From Scatophagus argus (taxonomy: Eukaryota; Chordata; Actinopteri; Scatophagidae), in assembly GCF_020382885.2 (NCBI RefSeq), contig NC_058498.1:13158001-13222000 (forward strand): a stretch of DNA of 64,000 bases, read 5' to 3'. The notes under the pieces were generated by a model. That model saw only the letters and a program-made list of their open reading frames with translations, did no database searches and was not told where the DNA came from. The position numbers and the translations under genes were made by a program. Positions 26,475 to 39,200 of this stretch are shown in pieces (position 1 is the stretch's first letter; every line of letters starts with the position of its first letter).

Positions 26475-29288
26475 ATGTTCTCTGACAGCAGGGCTTCAGC
26501 GCCTGGGGAGCAGAAAGGCTTCAAGCCTCACGCCCCTCACTTCATCCCCTGGCTGCGCAATAGTCTGAAGCCCCACCACAGTAGTGACCTGGGGCTCAAC
26601 GGACCGTATAAATCCAGCTCAGAGGCCCGCAACAACCTGACCCCGCTGGAGAGAGCCAAAGGGATCGGGTTCTTCTCCATCCAGGGAAAGGACCGCGCAA
26701 AAAAGGGGGAGCTTCGGTGTAATGGCGTAGGGATGGCGAGAATGCTGCCAGTGGTGCTGAGGGGGCACCACATCCTGCCAGGGAGTCTGGGGAAGCAGAG
26801 GGAGGACAGTCCAGCCAGGTGGAACCAGTCTCCAGAGCTGCATCCAGAGCCCAACACGCAGACCAGTCCAGGGGATGGGCCACAGGACCTGAGCAACAGC
26901 TCCACGTCTGCAGAGGACAACCACACCTTTGTAAGGAACCACAGCAGCCACCCGAGCCCTCTTGAGTCACAGAATGACAGCACTAGCACATCAGTCAGGA
27001 AATATGGGCCACTTGTAGGACCCTTGCCTGCTCCTGGTCCTGAGGAGGCAAACTGTAAGCTGCCTGTTGTGGTGGCCGTGGAGGACAGGAGGGGTAAAGT
27101 GTGGGACTACAGCAGCAGTATCACCTACCGCCAGAGAGACCTTCATTCATCCAGCTGGCTGAGCTCAGACACTCAGACACAGGAAATAACAGAGAGGCAG
27201 CATGGATTCCCCTCCAGCTTCAGCCACATCAAACAACAGAGCAGGATCTCCCAAAGCCAGAGAGACCTGACAGCACTGAGAGAACCACCTGTGGAGAGTT
27301 TCAACAGGCCTCTCAATGGAGTTATATTCTCTACCGAGGTTCCTCAGAGAGGCCTTGACTGCGCCACCACTCTACAAGGCCCCAGGAAATCTAGGCCGAG
27401 CTTGGAGCGTATCGGGATCCTGGGTCAGAACCAGAAATGGGTCCAATACAGGCCGACTAGTGGAGGGGAGCCACAAAGGAAGGAAGCAGGCTGCAGCAGG
27501 AAGGTGGTTCGAAACCAGATTAAAAGGGTGGTGGATAACCTGGAGCAGGTTCTTACAGCACTGAGAGACGTACACCAGGAAATGAAGGAGGTAACTTGTT
27601 CGACTTTTGTTTATTCTGCATTAAGAAAAGAATAAGAAAGACACAACAAGGCAAAAGCTCTTCAGTGTTATTATTTCATCTCCTCAATCATCACAAGTTT
27701 TTCCTGGAATGTCAAGAAAACCAGAAACAAATTAGTTCAGCACAGGAGCAGAGAAGTTACTGCATCTTCTTGCATTCATTTAGACATTTATTCATGCTTT
27801 GCTTAAAAAAAAAAAAAAAAAAAAACCTTGAGGGCTCGTACTCTCACAGATAACAATGCAGGCTACAAATGCACATCCTCAGCAGAATTTAACATGCATT
27901 AAAAAGTCAGGAGCAGGGTTGCATGAATCCAACACACTCTGCCAACTGTTTCCCCAACTCTCCTCTGTCATCTGTCTCCAAACATACTGCACTTGCATGG
28001 AATTCAGGCATATATTTTCAGAGACATAAATGAGACAACAGTTATGCCTCATTTGCGTGATGCGTTCAGAGGTTGCAGACATGATACTGTGTGACATTAG
28101 GCAAATCATCCCCATTCCTTTCTGCATCCCTCTTTCTGTCTTTCCTCCTCTAACATCCCCTCTCATCTTCTCCTCAATTCTCCCTCCTTATGGACAGATG
28201 CTGCTCCAGGCACAGCTGGATAGCGTCCGACGCTTTTTATAATCCATTTATGTCTGAGTATCTCTCCCTCGTATTCCTCATCCAGTAAAAGTGATAGGTA
28301 AATCTTGCCTCTTGGCATTTGATGTGCATCTGCAGGGTCGCAGCTAAACCCGACATAGTAACCTCATCATCCTGGCTGCACAGTTTTTGTGCGACAGTAT
28401 TAATATAACGCTGATGAAAGAACATATAGGCTACACAACAAAGAGGGGAAGGAGTAGGGAAAGCAAGCAGACGTTGCAATAGAAAATCCCAAATTTTCAC
28501 AACAGAGATGACAGATCAAAGGAAGATGAGGCACCAGAGAAGACTTAGTCACATATTTATTTCAAAACCCTGTTTTATCATTCTGTTGCATGAGCAACAG
28601 CAGCTCTCAGTTTCATTTAATAATCAATCACTGTTATAAAGAGGAACTGGAGTGAGTCTTTAAAGCATTTCAGACAGAGACTACAGAAATATTAAAGCAA
28701 TGCTAAACACCTCTCTCACAGAGCAGAGGAAATATGGTGGTGATGCTCTGCTCATGGCACTTTGACAGCCTAAAAACTGCATCATGACTCAGAACTTCAA
28801 CTAACACAACAACCAAGTTCAACTGAAAGAGGTAATGAAACTTAAACGACTGAGCTCCACAACAAATGTCTCTCAGCTTTTATCAGCACTATATGTGAGG
28901 ACCTGAGGGGTCAAAAAACGTTGTTTTTAATAAACACTCTCGGGAGCTACAGATGAAAACCAGGGTCCTCTTCTCTTTTATCTCCTCTGATTTCCGACAT
29001 TAACAAGCAGCACCTGCCCAGAGTCACTTGATGTGCATGTACACGCTGTACTTCAAAGCAATATGAAATGCCTCACCCAAAAAGCTACGGTATTTTTTTT
29101 TTTTTTAAAAAAAGACAAACCAGGTCATCTTTTGACATCAGTAAAGATGTTGTTGAACACAGAGAACAAAACAATAATTCATCTGTTCCAGCAGGGGCTG
29201 AGGATTTATCTGTGCACATAGAGCAGGTGGAGAGATAGGTCAAACATTTTCCCTAGTGTAATTTTCTCCAATCTCTCCAGCCTCCACA

Positions 29289-29343
<55 letters not shown>

Positions 29344-31506
29344 CCACCAACCTCACTGTATCTTTGTGTTTAGCGTTTACATGTATGTGTATGTTGTGCA
29401 TACACTCATGCATTACATGTGCTGCGCTCGTTTAATAATACGCATGTAGACACACATGCCTGCATATGACATATCATGAAGTGTGTTTTTCACCATCCAC
29501 AGAACAGGATCAGAAGGGGAAACAGATCTAAATTAGTCTTACACATTTCCAAGGATAGTCATCTTATCCTTTCTAAGCTGACATAACATTTTAGTTTTTT
29601 TGCACAAAGTAGCAGCTCGTGTGACATGTTTACACGAGAGCTAAACATCATGTCTGAGATCTGAAAAGCTTCAAGTTATAAACTGCAGATAAGTGAATGC
29701 AGAAAAAATAAGTACTCAAACTTTTAATATCGCCATGTGTGCAAAGACTGGTTCTGTGTGTCACAGATCTTGTTCTTGTCTTGTTAGAGACAGCTTCAGA
29801 TTAATTTAGTGTCAGAGTGTCCTGACTGAACAGGAGTTTAAGCTGCTGATGATGAAGATTCGGTGTTTGAATCTCCCTGGGATTTCTCCTCTCTGCGACT
29901 CACTTCACTTTTGAGTGGCAGATTGCTGCTTACCATCCAAACGAAGGCAAAACATGCATTGTGTATTGAAATGACTATTTAACACAAGTCGTGAAGTTCT
30001 TCAGTGTTTCCTCACATTTTTTGACTAAACGATCAATGAGCAGATTGAACAACAATAAAAATAATGAGAAGTTTCAGGTCTTCACAAGGGTTTAAAATTG
30101 AATCGGCACAGGTGGAGCTGTGCGGACCTTTAGTCCTTAACGTGGGTCAACCTCCAAAAACACTGAATCCTACATTTCCCATAATGCAACTCAGCGGGGT
30201 CTTTTGTCAGACCTTCGCAGCCTGAAAAACATCCACATCTTCCAAATGCCACAAGTCCAATTTGTAACTCAGGCTTTCTATTAAAACGTCTCAGATCGAA
30301 AGCTGAGCTATCCCTGATTTCATCATTATTCTCTGAATCTAGAAAGCTCCATTGAGAGCCTCAGACTTTATGCAACAGCTTTCACAGGCTGGGAGTACTC
30401 CTCATGATAAGTAAACTAATCTCCATGGGTAAAATCAGTGAAGCGCCCCTTTTACCAATTACCAGTCTATTTATTCATCTCTATACTGCATGTAATTCTC
30501 CATAACTGTGTGTATTTTCTAGGTTGTGCAGCAGATCGACTATCTGACCTCATCCATTGATCTAAATGAGGAGGAGCAGCAGAGGACTACAGGAGGCAAC
30601 ATCACCAAGCCTCCCACTGACAGCAGCTCCAGCTCAGGTTCCAGCTCCAGCGAGGTGACAGTAGGTAGCACCCATCCAAGGCCCTCAGAACCTGAAGACC
30701 GGCCAGGACACATAGACTCCTCTGGCACCCTCAGGAGGGATCATCACAGCATGAGTCAGTCTCAACCAAATGTGCTGTTGTGCCCAGTAAAGTCTGGGTC
30801 TTCATCGGAGAGGAATCGAAATCGGTTCACTTCCGGTCTGGGGTCATCTTACAGGCAAGGTGGACCACTGCAGGACAGCAATAGTTTCCTTTCATCTAAA
30901 GTCCCTCAATTTCAAAATATTACCTCCCATGACCTTACTTTGTCTCCCCACAGAAGCCTACCTGTTCGGCCACCCACTCCTGGTCTCTCCCCTCTAACAG
31001 TAAACCTTCCTCACCCCAACAGCCCTGGCTCTCAGCCTCACTCCCCTGAGCCTTCCTCCTCTATCAGGATGAGCCCTGTCTCCCCTCCCTCCCCCCTGTC
31101 TCCAAATCCTCAACCACCCCCCACACTTAGCCCTTCTGTCATCATAGAGAACAAAATCGGGCCTTATAAGACCCCACAAACGGACCACCCATCTGCTGGT
31201 CAGCTCTCTACATCAGCGACCCAGCCTCCATCTGCCATCTGCCCACCCACCGACCCAAAAACTGAAACTGTGCCCAACAATGACGGAGAGAGCCGAAGTT
31301 TCTCAGCAGGGCCCATTCACAGACCTCCACAGGTGTGCATTGCCGCTGCAGACAAAGCTAAACCACCAACAGCACAAGGCCGCAGAGGTCGCAAGCCTCC
31401 TCCGTACCCCCATCACAGACCCTCTGAGCACACAAAGAAAGTGAAGGAGCCCCGCAAAGCTCCTCCGTACCCTGAGAAAAGAAGGCTGCTCTCGACCACA
31501 GTGTGA
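26475..31506 (+). CDS. PRR16/Largen-like proline-rich protein
   Basis: Two coding exons, 26475-27590 and 30523-31506, join in phase 0 (ATGAAGGAG|GTTGTGCAG) to give 699 residues. The diagnostic segment spans the junction: QIKRVVDNLEQVLTALRDVH, then QEMKE, then VVQQIDYLTSSIDLNEEE. This aligns with human PRR16 (Largen) QIKIIVEDLELVLGDLKDVA and KELKEVVDQIDTLTSDLQ, a predicted coiled coil. PRR16 is reported to promote cell size and mRNA translation. The rest is low-complexity: a long Ser/Pro/Gln-rich N-terminal part (residues 1 to about 345), then a Ser-rich and Pro-rich half with PPSPLSPNPQPPPTLSPS and paired basic/PPYP repeats (GRKPPPYPHH, RKAPPYPEKR). The C terminus, LLSTTV, fits a class I PDZ ligand; human PRR16 is recalled to end in TTTTV. 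Human PRR16 is about 300 residues, so this is a much larger paralogue. The start ATG (CATCACCATGTT) is the first in frame. Paralogy is inferred; function is not shown. Confidence 0.8.
27591..30522 (+). other. Intron of the PRR16-like gene
   Basis: Donor GAG|GTAACT and acceptor TTTTCTAG|GTT. Contents are a poly-A run near 27806-27824, a GT microsatellite (29292-29341) and, at about 30145-30195, a short segment (TCCTACATTTCCCATAATGC) that looks like a common dispersed repeat. No other exon seen. Confidence 0.7.
29292..29341. repeat. (GT)n microsatellite, about 25 units
   Basis: The longest dinucleotide repeat in the window, inside the PRR16-like intron. Confidence 0.97.
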
Positions 31507-32585
31507 GACAACGCAGCAGGAGGGAGAGGCTGATTGAACGGAGCCATATTCACAGCACCAGCCACGAGTCTGCATGAGCGGAGAGTGATTTAACACTCGC
31601 CAAGTTGAGCTGTGACCAAGTTTCCAAGGTGACAAGATGCAGACGTAACTTGGGGTGAGTATGTCAGGAATAACAGCTTGGCTCCACGGTGATCCCTTTC
31701 CCTCTCTCTTTCCCTCTCTCTGTATAGGCTGAACATACATGGGGCATCATAACATCTGTCTGGGTTACTGCCCTGGTAACAAGAGCCGCTATACAGATGC
31801 TCGCTTTGCACCCCAGCTCTCAGACTCCCACAGATCGCACAATTGAAGGGCAAAGGAGAAGGCCTAATTAGATAAAAACATGAAGGAAATTGAAATTACT
31901 GCAAGATGTCAAGACAAAGAAAGAACCGATTACTTTATTGCACTTCAACCTATGCAGCCAGACACATCCACTCACATGTATCAGCATTGTCTGGGTTAGA
32001 TAATTGCTGTCAGGAGTCCTGATGGTATAATGAGAACTCAGTGCAGCTCAGGCCACTTTGGCTCAGTGGTGTGAAAAGCCCACGCAGGGGAGGAGAACCT
32101 GGAGATCTATGATAGATCTGAAGACAGAAAAGGTCTCATATTATGAAGAACTTAGCTAGGCCAGAAAAGACGTGAACAGGACGATCTGACTGGGTCACAA
32201 GCCCAGTGCCTGGGTCCACGTCAGGGGAGACAGGGGGCAGCTGGCCATTCGTTGTACCCTTCACCAGGCCCCTGGTGTTACAAAAATCCCATCTCCTTTG
32301 CTGCCTCTGGCTTGACCGACCCGGCCACAATCTCCATCTGTTCCCCTCTAAATGTCAGGAGATGCAAAAAGAGAGAAATAGGGGGCAGGTGTGTGTGAAA
32401 TGAAATAGAGAACAACAGATACTCGAATGCCAGCTGGATTGATTAGATAAATACAGTGCAGTAAATCGATGGCTCATTCATTTAGGCTATCTGTTGTCGT
32501 CCTCTCTGGAACATTATTCTAGTATATGACTTTTCATGGAGCCTTTTTTTTTTCTAAAGAATAAAGCTGGTTTTATTCTATTTTT
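31507..32585 (+). other. Probable 3' UTR of the PRR16-like gene
   Basis: No coding exon. An AATAAA at 32560-32565 follows a T-run and would end a 3' UTR of about 1.06 kb. A CTCTCTTTCC pyrimidine block lies at about 31690-31725. Confidence 0.4.
32560..32565 (+). promoter_or_regulatory. Candidate polyadenylation signal for the PRR16-like gene
   Basis: Plus-strand AATAAA about 1 kb after the stop codon, with the T-rich sequence TTTTATTCTATTTTTATC downstream. Confidence 0.4.
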
Positions 32586-34744
32586 ATCTTACTGGTGACA
32601 TATCAAATGAAAATACCAAAATCAGATGGCCTATCAGGTCAATGGCACTCAGCACCAAGCATATTTGTTCCTACTGAATGGATAAATCTTAAACAATGAC
32701 CCTCAGATATATACATCTTCATCAGTAATAGTTATGGGACAACAGTGGAGGTCTGTGGCACTGAGGAATAAGCTATGTCAGGCTTTGTAAACACAGAAAA
32801 TACTTGTTAGAAGGCTCAAGTAAAAAATGGTTTTGGTCTTTTCATGGGATTTGTTGACATTAAGAAGCATATAAAACAACACCAGCCTTATCCTATATAA
32901 GGAGTCGTCAGCAATGCTAGCGTGAGTGAGGCCGTGCTTATGTGCAGCACTGCTTTCAGTAGCTTACATCAACATGCTGATGTTAAACAGGTTTACCGTG
33001 TTCCACCATCTTAACTTAGAATGTTAGCACGTTATCAGTCACTAATCAGCCATAAACATGAGGCTGTGACAGTGGTTCTCAACCTCCACATCAGGACACA
33101 ACTAAGTGATTGCAAGATAAATTTGAAATCTTAACTTTTTCATTATAAATTGCTTCTTCAGGACAAAAAAAACCCCTTTGCTTCAACTGGTCATAACTGG
33201 TAGACATATAACTGATGAGGAGTTGCAAGTAGATATTGCTGTGTTTCAAAGGGTCACAAGCTGTCGAGGTTTGGGCAATATAGCACTAAAGCAAAGGTTC
33301 ATCCTGAGGGGAACATGAATGTCTGTACCAAATTTCATGGCATTCCATCCAGTAGTTTCCAAGACATTTTACTCAGAACCAAAAATATGGCTGGTCTGCT
33401 GGTTGCACGAGTGGAAAAGTCAGGAGATCACCAAGGCCAGTAGGGTTCCTCTTCTGGGACCATATATAAAATAAATAAATGTATAGAATTTCATGGCAAC
33501 CCACTGGATAGTTATAGATACTCTGGACCAAAGAGTTGGGCCGAGTGACCAAAAGGGCCATCCCTTTAGTTACTTTGTGAGAGTAGCTAAAAATAATCAA
33601 GGCTCTTTAATGCAATCCATATAATCTATGCCAGTGCTTGGCAGCATCAAGTGTATATATTTTCCTGATGGTCGACCCGCAGAGGGAAGAGTTCAAAGTA
33701 AACATCTCTACTGGTACCAGATGGTTGAGAGTAGCATCGTGTGTGTAGGGTTTGGATGACAGCATAGAGACTCTCAGAGACAGAGTAAATTGGCAGTAAA
33801 CAAAAAAGATATTGTGCTACAGACTTACTCAAAGGAACAACCATCTTGAGAACAATTTTTCTCCACAAGGCTACAGAACTGGAAATCAGAATGTAAAATA
33901 GTTATCTCTATGCTATAAGATGCCTTAATTACAAGTAGGAGACTCTGTGGGAGTTCTTGGCGCAGCTTGTCGTGATCTTATTAAAACTCAGCTCCGCCAA
34001 AGCTCTACTTCACAATAGATTTTCTCTATGTAAATTCCAGCTGTTTTACAGTTAGAGTCATGCTTGGATTTCACATTAAAGCAGTGTTAAACTGCGTGGT
34101 TGCAGCATTAACGCGTAGTTCTTGTATCATAGAATTCAAACGAACTATTTCCAATTTGAGAACAATCATGATTGCCGATTTTCTCTTGGCTTAACATGAG
34201 ATAAATCCCCGCTGACTCTATATCTCTACAAGCCCACAAAGATCAACGCTCTATACGTTCCCATATGTGCCTCTGGATTTAGTAGATCCTCCCTGCAAAG
34301 CCTTTTCCCCCCAGAAATTAAGAAAAAACAATGGAAGCTCTTTATCTCATGGAAACATTTATCCGCGGACAATAAATGTTAATTGAGTACGCTTACGGAA
34401 TAAATTCTGAAGCAAATGTTTCATAATACTTGTTTTAAATAAAGTTTCATTTGAGGTCTCATATGCATGCAGAAAACCTGTTTTCTACTGGAAGTTTAAA
34501 TTAGGCTGTTACTAAAATGACTGTTACTTTGAACAGATATGATGTGGGCATAAAAAAAAAAAAAAAACACTCTTCACCATGTTCACTGGCCTGGCTCTGA
34601 CACTGCTCAGAATACAAAATGTCTCTGTGCTGGCACTCAAATTTCTCCTCTCTTTTCATGTTTACCCTTTAACGAGGCTGTGGGAGGTTCAATCGGATCA
34701 TGACTGACAGAACAAGACAAAAATACTCAGTTATCTCCAGAACA
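32586..34744. other. Convergent intergenic region between the PRR16-like gene and mydgf
   Basis: Apart from the dispersed repeat at 32900-33595 and an A-run at 34552-34566, nothing is recognised. ORFs here are short and unsupported. Confidence 0.5.
32900..33595 (+). repeat. Dispersed teleost repeat ('atgctaacatgc' family), copy 2
   Basis: Contains ATCAACATGCTGATGTTAAA, ACCATCTTAACTTAGAATGT, TCATCCTGAGGGGAACATGA and ATGTCTGTACCAAATTTCAT. The phrase 'atttcatggca' occurs twice (about 33332 and 33488) with different spacing, and AAAAGTCAGGAGATCACCAA lies between. The order matches the copy at 12760-13110 but is more complete. I recall this as an abundant percomorph repeat; the class is uncertain. 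Confidence 0.65.
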
Positions 34745-34757
34745 GTGACAACATGTC

Positions 34758-34763
34758 TTTATT
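34758..34763 (-). promoter_or_regulatory. mydgf: Candidate polyadenylation signal for mydgf
   Basis: TTTATT on the plus strand reads AATAAA on the minus strand, about 1.46 kb downstream of the mydgf stop codon. The interval shows no other gene, so it may be the 3' UTR. Confidence 0.4.
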
Positions 34764-36225
34764 GAAACATCCATCACATTTCATCATGAATCACAACAAT
34801 CAAGAAATAGAAAAAGCAAACATGTAGAAAATAAGTAACATCTTGTGTGTTTTTCTCGATTCCGGGTCAGCATCTGGACGTGGTTATTTCCTGTTGTGAC
34901 CCCGAATGGAGCCCTGACGATGACACACAAACTGAGCATTTCCTACACTCCAGAGGGTCACTTCTGGACAGGTGAGAGTATCCAAACCGAAGGTACGAAT
35001 GTCAGTGAGTAATCTGACTTCAGAATCCAATCAGCAAAATCCTCAAATCTGAAATCAATTCAGACTGTGGATGTAAGAGGGTTGGATCAATGTAAGAAAG
35101 ATAAAGGCAATCCTACACGAGGTGCAGGGAGGGAGAGGAGGGGGATCCGTACTTGTGAGGATGTACCTCTGAAACCTGCACAATATCCCTGCCGATCCAG
35201 TCATGTGGAACTGAAGGATGAAAGCAAAAGGTTCAAGACGGGCTCGGGAATATGTCTTCGTCTTTTCACCACGTGTACTATCATCCAAATATGTTATATT
35301 TTGGTATTTTTGGGTTAAACCTCAAACAATGTAATTGTGAAGTCATACAAATATCCTGAAATTGGAAAAGAGTTGTATTTTCTGCTGCAACACTTGCTGC
35401 AAGAGTCTAAAAATTAAAATGGTGAAGACTAATGCCATGGAAAATAAGTAATTTATGCCTTTACTTAGTTACATTTTCTAAACTTGGGGTTTCTGCAATG
35501 AATTCACATTGACACTGTTGAGGAGTGATCTTCAATCTATGTCTTTATATCATGTTATGAAGCTGCTCTCTCCTCTAGAGCAAGTATCCCTTCTGGCCAA
35601 AAACACAAAACGTAGCAAAAAGTTATCACAAGAGGTACTAATTGGTGATTTTGAGTATAAAATGTTTGCTTATAGTTTTCTGGAACAGAATGAGATTAAG
35701 GAAAATGTAATTGTTTGTGTGTGTGCGCGCGATGATGCTATTGGGGATTATTCACTTTCCTTTCAGGATTACGCAAGATGGATAAAACCCTCCCTACTCT
35801 AAATGTGTTATCTATACTCTACATGCCCCCAGCCACCAATCCTCTATACATTCACATACATCCCCAGTGGATCAGAACAGATTTACTCTCTGTAAATCTT
35901 ATAGCCCCAGAAACAACTATAGGAAGCCTTTCTCTTGTGTCAGAATTATGTAGTAAAAAAATATGAATAACTGTTATCGTGCTGTATTGTATTTCCTGTC
36001 CCAAGAAGCAGATAAATCCATTGTAAAAACATACCAGGTAATTAATGTCACACAAATTGCTGCAAAGGCAATGTCAGTATGATCCCACTTCAATATTTTG
36101 GTTGTTACTCAGGAGGAACCAATTCCTCTGACTACCGAGCTGAAACACAGAGGTCCGACTCGGAGCTTGCCAAGGTGCTCTGATTGGTCGAAACACGACC
36201 AAAGTCAGGTCAGATTTCTGACCAA

Positions 36226-39200
36226 TTACAGCTCATCGTGTCGCGTCCGTCCAATGGCGGTCAGTTTGGACAGTTGAGCTCTGAACTTTCCGTCTGTGTG
36301 GGTCACTGGAGGTCAGAGAGGAGACACAAAGCCAGTGTTAAAAACAAAAAAAAAAAACAAAAAAAAAACAAAAGCACCTGAAACCAGCCAGTGTCGTCGC
36401 ACTGCAGAGCTGCAGAGCCAGCAGCTCTAAACCTGCAGGTCCAGTCCAACCTGCACTGCCTGTGGACTGTAACAGCAAAGCAACAACAGCATGCTCCATC
36501 TGCAGGTAGGGAAAGTAAGAGCTGGAGCCATTTTACTCTACAGCCACCTGTGAGCGATGGGTGTTCCTGTTTGCAATGCGGCTGCTGCTAGTGGTCTATG
36601 AGGTGCTTGTGGTTTCATTTTCTGATGTATTAAACTTTAAAAAAAAGTGATAGTTTAGTTAATTTAAACATACTGTCTGCAGAATAAGGAGTAGTGTGCC
36701 TGTGCTCAGCAGCCCTACATCTGTTAACACTGTGCTGTGGAAAGAGAGCTAAATATGAGGCCACCACTCAGACTTGCTGGCCAATTTTCCCAGTGGTCTC
36801 TCATGGTAATGCAATAAAATAAAATCCTCTGTAGCCCAAAAAGCCTTTTTCCTGCCTCCACTTCTATTATAAAAGAGATATCTGTAAAACTGTTAACACA
36901 ATACCTCAACCAGCAAACAGTTACTAGTATTACTCTTCGTTTAATATTAAAGGTTAGATATTTAGAAGGCTTTGCCAGAACCTAGAAAAGCTCTACTATA
37001 TAGATTAAAAAAAAAATAATGGAACATACGTTTTTATTACTGAATTCAGGTGGAACTGGAATGGAGATTGCGAGCCAGGCCTTTTCGTCCAACATCGGTG
37101 CTGGACCTCACTACCGCTTTACTGCATGAATGGGCAAAAATTCCCATAGAAACAACGCCAAAATTTTGTGTAAAGCCTTCCCAGAACAGTGAAAGCTGTT
37201 GTAGCTGCAAAGTCATGTATGTGTTTAGAATGCAATGTCTATGCAATGGTGTAATGGCCAGGTGTCCCAACACTTTTGTCTATACAGTACGTTTTTATTT
37301 GAGAGACATCATACAAAAGTATATGAGCCGAGGAGAACAGCCAAAAATGACTCAGTTTTCTTATAATTCATTCAAGCACTAAAACCTCAAACACAGATGC
37401 ACATTATGCCAACAATAGCTCAAACAAGCTGCAGTTGAGACGCTCATTGCCTGTAAGTGCAAGTGCACAAATGATAAAAACGTGAAAACTATCACTTAAT
37501 ACAGCTGCGTGTATATGTTGCCATCTACAGAGCTAAACTGCAGTTACTTTTCTTTGCTATCGGCGGTGCAGGTTGGCGTGTGTCCAACTGGACTGACAGT
37601 GCCTGAACAGCTCCCCTTGTGGGGAATCTGCAGGCAGCTAAATGTGAACATACAAGTTTGTGAATGAGTTACAAACCAGTTCATTAATACATTTTCCATC
37701 TAAAACAAACAAAAAAAAAGTAATTTACCTAATGCACTGCTGTTAAGGAGTATATCCTTAGAAATCATGATTGGAAGTGTTTTCCAGAGGTCTCACAGCG
37801 AGGGGATTATCCTCAAGTCTGTGATAGTTGCTGGCTTTATGAGTCTGTAAGCCTCTGAGCTGTAGTGTCTAATCTGCTGAAAGTGGCAGTTACAGTAAAT
37901 TCCTGCGTGACTTGTCAAATGCTGCTAATCAAAGTCCGGAACTGAAGCCACAGTTGGGATTTGTGCAAAAACTGTATAACAACAAATAATGCTACGGGGA
38001 CAAATGGCAACCCACTCACAGCTGGAGCATTTTCTTTAGAGGGAAATCAGCAGGGAACTCATAATGTGATGGAGGGAAGAGAGGGAGGGGAAGAAAGAGG
38101 GAAGGAGAGAGGGAGGGGGGAGATTGACAAGACAAGCAGAGGGAGTTGATTGATGCACTTGGAGATAGAATCAATTTCTCACCTGTTGAGTCTCCTACAG
38201 TAAATTCCTCCGCCTTCAAAGGCACGTCACTCTGTCCCGCCGTCGCTGTCTGCGACTGGAGACACATACAACGATGAGGAGGTGGATGAGGAAAGGGAGG
38301 AAGAGAAGTGGAGAGGGGGAACAAAAGAGAGAAAAAAATAAACAACATAGGATGAGAGGCGGTGCAGCAGACAGCTTTTTTTTGCAACACATTGGGCAGG
38401 AAAGTAGGAGGATGTGATGACAAGGTCAAGGAGATGTGCGGGGGCGGCAGGTGCGCTTGTTTGCGAGCGTGTGTGTGTGCGTGCACGCGAGGTTATTTTT
38501 GTCCGACCATTTAGTGAAGTTATTTTCTGTGTGTTTGTCTTCTACTCGCAGGGCACAGAGCCAGAGCAGAAGGAGGAAACATGTGCTCTCACTAATGACA
38601 GAGCGTCAGGACTGTCCTTGCTGGGGGAAGGAGGCGTGTCAAGGTGTGCTTCACTTCACCGATGACCACATCAGACCTGCACTAAGTGACTGGGCTCAGA
38701 GAGAGAGTCCGGACATTAACCTTCCATGAGACATTAAGTGCAAAGACACAATGATTCGGAGTTTGACTTCCAGGAAACATGAAACTCTCTCTGCCTGTGT
38801 TCGTTTGCCAAAGATGGTGCTAAACATCACTAGAGGACAATGGATCTAACAATCGCGAAGGGACATGTGGGCGACATGATGGATCTCCATGGATACATAT
38901 ATGTGCAGACAGCTTGTTTTATTGAATTCCACTCAGGAGGGTATAGCAGGTACATTCAGCCTCACTCTGGTTCTTAAATGATGTCAGGTGATATTTAATC
39001 TCGCGTTGCCAGACTTCTGTATCATCAAACTAATGGAGTTCTAGAGAAAATGTCATTAAAATAAGATGGGAAGTCAAGAAATCTACAATAATCCTGAAGC
39101 AGCCATTTCATTGGCAGGGAGTTTCATGTATGGAAACAGCAGCTCTTGTTGATTTACAGTTGGGTAAAGATGAGCTGTCCATAGCATTGTTTTATTACTT

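Noticed and set aside
26537-26989. 150-codon minus-strand ORF and two overlapping ones
   Set aside because: Antisense to the PRR16-like first exon, composition-driven.
34861-34975. Plus-strand open stretch ending GACAG|GTGAGA that resembled an exon
   Set aside because: No acceptor or partner exon and no homology; it lies in the probable mydgf 3' UTR on the other strand.
38016-38486. 156-codon minus-strand ORF
   Set aside because: Only the part at 38183-38255 is real (mydgf exon 5); the rest is intron and a purine tract.
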